From NCBI GenBank assembly GCA_947311435.1, contig CAMZKT010000075.1, positions 1 to 64,000 on the forward strand: DNA of 64,000 nucleotides, written 5' to 3'. The stretch comes from an uncultured Desulfocapsa sp. (GTDB taxonomy: Bacteria > Desulfobacterota > Desulfobulbia > Desulfobulbales > Desulfocapsaceae). The notes below the pieces were generated by a model. It did no database searches, was not told where the DNA came from, and saw only the letters and a list, made by a program, of their open reading frames with translations. The position numbers were made by a program, and so were the translations under genes. How positions within the stretch are numbered: the stretch's first letter is position 1; each line of letters opens with the position of its first letter. Positions 61,003-64,000 of the stretch are shown piece after piece.

Positions 61003-61647
61003 ATGACTGAAGAAAAACAATATATCAGGGTGTGGGATCTGTTTGTTCGTGCATCCCACTGGTCTTTTGTTCTGTTGATTCTGATCGCATTTCTTACAGG
61101 AGATGCCCATAATTCCATCCACTTTATCTGTGGCTATACAATACTTGGAATTGTGACCTTACGTGTTATCTGGGGATTTATCGGTGGACAGTATGCACGT
61201 TTTGAAAATTTCATTTATTCGCCAGCCAAGGCAGCTGAGTACGTGAAAGGAATAATCCAGGGAAGCCCGAAACATTATGTCGGGCATAATCCGGCAGCGG
61301 GCTGGATGGTAGTGTTTTTATTAATGACAATGATACTTGTAGCAGCAACTGGACATTTAGCGCGAACATCCTCCCAGGGAAACCAGAATGCAGTTTTCTT
61401 CGCCATTGTCACAAGTGCCCATGCAGACGATGATGAAAACGAAGACGACGAGTATTACGATGAACACGATATAAAAGAATCGGAAGCAGGAGGGTTGTGG
61501 GGGGATATTCATGAAGGGGCAACATCTTTTCTCTTGTTTCTTCTCGTTTTTCATGTGGCGGGTGCACTGGCTTCAAGCAAACTCCACAATGAAAACCTTG
61601 TGCTGTCCATGATCACCGGAAACAAAAAGAAGAGAAGAAGCCAATAA
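61003..61647 (+). CDS. Cytochrome b561-family membrane protein
   Basis: The 214-residue, four-helix diheme-type cytochrome b has the N-terminal WDLFVRASHWSF motif, membrane histidines in HFICGYTILG and GHLAR, and FHVAGALASS near the end. Family members pass electrons across the membrane between quinone and a periplasmic partner such as a c-type cytochrome. A long acidic loop (HADDDENEDDEYYDEHD, about residues 143-160) lies before the last helix, with metal-like Asp/Glu/His content. GGAG precedes the ATG. The divergent neighbour is the PhoX-like gene, and no c-type cytochrome is beside it in the same operon. Confidence 0.92.
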   Translation: MTEEKQYIRVWDLFVRASHWSFVLLILIAFLTGDAHNSIHFICGYTILGIVTLRVIWGFIGGQYARFENFIYSPAKAAEYVKGIIQGSPKHYVGHNPAAGWMVVFLLMTMILVAATGHLARTSSQGNQNAVFFAIVTSAHADDDENEDDEYYDEHDIKESEAGGLWGDIHEGATSFLLFLLVFHVAGALASSKLHNENLVLSMITGNKKKRRSQ

Positions 61648-61749
61648 TATAAAGTACGTTGCTATACAGTATAATTTCTTTTCTGAAGTGCAGGATTCAT
61701 GTGGTAAGCAGTCCGTACGCAGCAGCTACAAAAACAGCATGGTATAAAT

Positions 61750-63150
61750 ATGTTTGGTAAAAAAAATACACCCTCGGAAAGTATTTTGATTCTCGGGCTG
61801 GGAGGAATTGGACTCTATCTGGCCAAACGTCTGGTTCACGAAGGCTACGCCGTGACGATCATCGAAGCGGAGAGTCAACTGATTAATAGAGCAGATGAAA
61901 AGCTTGACGCACGACTTATCACCGGTTCTGCCATGTCCATACGGTGCTGGGAAGAAGCGGGTGCAAGAGACATGGACTTCATGATAGCTGTCACTGATAA
62001 TGATGCTGTGAACATGCTTTCTGCCCTTATAGCCAACAGCTTCGGAATTAAACAAAAAATCGCCAGGGTACGTTCACTTGAATATGGCCATAAAGATTCT
62101 CTTTTACAGACTGACGACCTTAAGATAGACCTCTTTATCCATCCAGAAGAGTTGGCAGCCCAGGAAATTGTTCGTCTTATCAAACGCACTTCTGGAGATG
62201 AAATTATCGATATTGCCCTTGGGAAAATGCAGGCAATGGCCGTAAAAATTGATGACGATTCCCGACTTGCACATAAAACACTCATTGAAATTGCCAGAGA
62301 ATATAGCGACATTTCCTTTCGAGTCGTTGCCATAGCAAGGGGGATTAGCACCATTATCCCCACCGGAAAGACCGAGATTCTCCCCCATGATCAGATAATG
62401 ATTATGGCGGGCACAGAAGAATTACCGAAGCTAATGACGCTTACAGGGATGAAAAAACAGCGTCGTCTACGAGTAATGATTGTAGGCGGTGGTCTGGTGG
62501 GAAGTCGCATCGCCGAGTTGCTGGGAAAAACAGTGCGGGTCAAGCTGCTTGAAAAGGATGCCAAAAGAGCAACAGAGTTATCATCCATGCTGCCGGACAC
62601 CGAAGTGCTTCTTGGCGATGGTTCAGACAAAGAGGTTCTAAGCGCAGCGGGCCTTTCCGATACAGACACATTTATTTCAGCAACGGGTGAAAACGAAACA
62701 AATATCATGACCTGTATGCTAGTCAAACACATTGTCGGAACAGAGGGGGAAACTCAGCACAAAACAAAGACCATTTCTCTTGTTAACAAAGAAGAATATG
62801 TGGTTCTTGCATCGACCAGCGGCTCAGATATTGCGATCAACAAGAAGATTCTTGCCGGCAATGAGATTTTCACCTTTATCCGCAAAAGCGAAATGCTATC
62901 GGTTTCCAACATGCATGGTTTCAATGCCGAAGTAGTAGACCTGATAGCGTCCCCAAACTCCTTGATTACCAAAAAACCCCTTGCAAAACTTGACCGTGAG
63001 CTGGCTGAACACATCATTGTCGGTTCGGTTTTTCGAGATGGAAAGTGGGAAACCGCCGTGGGAGAAACTCAGGTCAATGCCGGAGACCGGGCCATAGTAA
63101 TTTGTGATTCTCCGTATCTCAAAGAAGTGCGAGAACTGTTTCTGGCCTGA
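61750..63150 (+). CDS. trkA: Trk potassium uptake regulatory subunit TrkA
   Basis: The 466-residue protein is a duplicated RCK protein. Two NAD-binding Rossmann halves, GLGGIGLYLAKRL near residue 15-27 and VGGGLVGSRIAELLG near 240, each are followed by a TrkA-C domain. It gates the TrkH channel with nucleotide ligands at the inner face. Both glycine motifs are intact. It converges on trkH, which is unusual since the genes are often side by side in one direction. Confidence 0.94.
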   Translation: MFGKKNTPSESILILGLGGIGLYLAKRLVHEGYAVTIIEAESQLINRADEKLDARLITGSAMSIRCWEEAGARDMDFMIAVTDNDAVNMLSALIANSFGIKQKIARVRSLEYGHKDSLLQTDDLKIDLFIHPEELAAQEIVRLIKRTSGDEIIDIALGKMQAMAVKIDDDSRLAHKTLIEIAREYSDISFRVVAIARGISTIIPTGKTEILPHDQIMIMAGTEELPKLMTLTGMKKQRRLRVMIVGGGLVGSRIAELLGKTVRVKLLEKDAKRATELSSMLPDTEVLLGDGSDKEVLSAAGLSDTDTFISATGENETNIMTCMLVKHIVGTEGETQHKTKTISLVNKEEYVVLASTSGSDIAINKKILAGNEIFTFIRKSEMLSVSNMHGFNAEVVDLIASPNSLITKKPLAKLDRELAEHIIVGSVFRDGKWETAVGETQVNAGDRAIVICDSPYLKEVRELFLA

Positions 63151-63214
63151 TTCACATGCCAAGCAACGTGACCGCAGAAAGCGGAGGTGTCCTGTTAAAG
63201 AAGTTACGGCCTGA

Positions 63215-64000
63215 TCATCTTTTCCAAAACATTGGGGAAAACACCACCAAGGCCGAAAACATTTCCAGTCGTCCCACAAGCATGTTCCAGGAAAGAAACC
63301 ATTTTCCGGCCACTGATATGAAGGCGAAGCTGTGCGTGGGGCCCACATCGCCAAAGCCGGGGCCTATATTCATCAATGCCGCAATAACGGAACTCATGGC
63401 TGATGAATAGTCCATATTGTCAGTGAGTGTCATAACGAAGCCGCCCACCAGTACCATGAAAATATTAATGATAAAATAGCAAAGTGCCAAGCTTATAATA
63501 TCATCATCAATGGTGCGTCCGTTGAGCCTCAAGGAAACAACAGCCATGGGCTGGAAGAAAATTTTTCGTACCGAGGAATACATATATTTACAGATAATGG
63601 CATAATGAACAATTTTTATTCCAGAGGCCGTAGAGCCGGCACATGCACCGACAAAACAGGTCAGATACAACAACATCTGGGCAGAATGTGGCCAGAGCTC
63701 ATAGTCGGCGGTTCCAAATCCTGTGGTTGTAAGGATAGATATAACCTGAAATGTTCCATACCTGAGGGCATCAACGATGCTTGCATAAGTCCCCTTTGTC
63801 CATAAAATAAGTGTGATGGCTCCACAGAAAAACAGCAGAAAACCAACATACCATCTGATTTCCGTATTTACTCGCAAAGCGTTAAAATCTCCCTTCAACA
63901 CCTGATACAGCAAAACGAAACTTACTCCCCCCAAAAACATAAACACAGTAATGACCCAATCGAAATAGGCACTGTCGTAAGCACCGATACTGGCATTCTT
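63215..64000 (-). CDS. trkH: Trk potassium transporter membrane subunit TrkH, C-terminal part
   Basis: The visible 261 codons form the C-terminal half of the potassium channel subunit and continue past the right edge. They include the selectivity-filter-like STTTGFGTADYELWP and NIGPGFGDVGPT repeats, with glycine-rich GACAGSTASGIKI between. The last residues are SPMFWKR. The frame is open to base 64000 without a start; a GTG at 63946 is internal. It should form a complex with TrkA encoded next to it. Confidence 0.93.
   Translation of the reverse strand, partial: KNASIGAYDSAYFDWVITVFMFLGGVSFVLLYQVLKGDFNALRVNTEIRWYVGFLLFFCGAITLILWTKGTYASIVDALRYGTFQVISILTTTGFGTADYELWPHSAQMLLYLTCFVGACAGSTASGIKIVHYAIICKYMYSSVRKIFFQPMAVVSLRLNGRTIDDDIISLALCYFIINIFMVLVGGFVMTLTDNMDYSSAMSSVIAALMNIGPGFGDVGPTHSFAFISVAGKWFLSWNMLVGRLEMFSALVVFSPMFWKR

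Noticed and set aside
1-64000. CRISPR arrays, tRNA, rRNA or prophage regions
   Set aside because: No regularly spaced repeats, cloverleaf-like sequences, rRNA segments or phage structural genes were seen on reading both strands. The scan was by eye, so very divergent RNAs could be missed.

Overview
The window reads as a chromosomal segment from a moderately AT-rich, anaerobic or microaerophilic Gram-negative bacterium. The most likely group is Desulfobacterota, in or near the Desulfobulbales (sulfate reducers, sulfur disproportionators and sulfide oxidisers). This assignment is inferred from gene content: the anaerobic-type cobalamin genes cbiD, cbiET and cobM, a DUF39 homocysteine-biosynthesis protein beside a LarE-like sulfurtransferase, an FmdE-family protein, a complex I locus without NADH-module genes, a PhsA/PsrA-like molybdoenzyme, and a TauE/SafE permease in a sigma-54-regulated locus. 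No rRNA, tRNA, CRISPR array or prophage was seen.

Layout. 1-4700 holds a 2[4Fe-4S] ferredoxin, a small cysteine protein and a 1135-residue coiled-coil/OmpA envelope protein. 4950-15400 is a signalling and transport locus: a PEP-synthase-like phosphotransferase without the usual C-terminal barrel, a dual-specificity phosphatase with a Cys-rich tail, an NtrC-type sigma-54 activator, a good sigma-54 promoter, a small His-containing membrane protein overlapping a PAS histidine kinase, a lone receiver protein, a TauE/SafE permease with a large extracytoplasmic domain, and a small membrane protein. 15600-30164 carries a cytoplasmic PhsA/PsrA-like molybdoenzyme and a four-cluster ferredoxin, followed 10 bases later by nuoA-B-C-D-H-I-J-K-M, then two MrpD-like antiporter genes flanking a small two-helix protein, then nuoN. 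There is no nuoE, nuoF, nuoG or conventional nuoL.

30400-46600 is mostly minus strand: cobB, a DUF374 acyltransferase and uvrB; a NarL-type regulator; a eukaryote-like fused HisH-HisF; fmdE; cobO-cobM-cbiET-cbiD; HU; larE and DUF39; then pheA and moaA. 46700-51400 has tsaD, two tandem DUF2062 genes, rsmA, an Fe-alcohol dehydrogenase and a small Cys protein. 51400-53200 contains a membrane-anchored protein that seems to start at AUU, and a RAYT (REP-associated) transposase bracketed by a perfect 26-bp inverted repeat. 53200-64000 has a thioredoxin-fold protein, a Dus tRNA enzyme, Ni-superoxide dismutase with its maturation protease (sodN-sodX), a triheme cytochrome fused to a TolB-like propeller, a PhoX-like phosphatase, a cytochrome b561 and the TrkA/TrkH potassium system (TrkH runs off the right end).

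How the parts may work together. The complex I-like machine keeps its quinone and proton-pumping modules, but its electron-input module is not encoded here. The molybdoenzyme/ferredoxin pair directly upstream is the obvious local candidate, in an arrangement that resembles FdhF-HycB of formate hydrogenlyase. This, together with the sigma-54/TauE signalling locus immediately before it, is the most promising place to look for an undescribed system. Several gene starts were moved from the longest possible reading frame to the start codon best placed behind a Shine-Dalgarno sequence.
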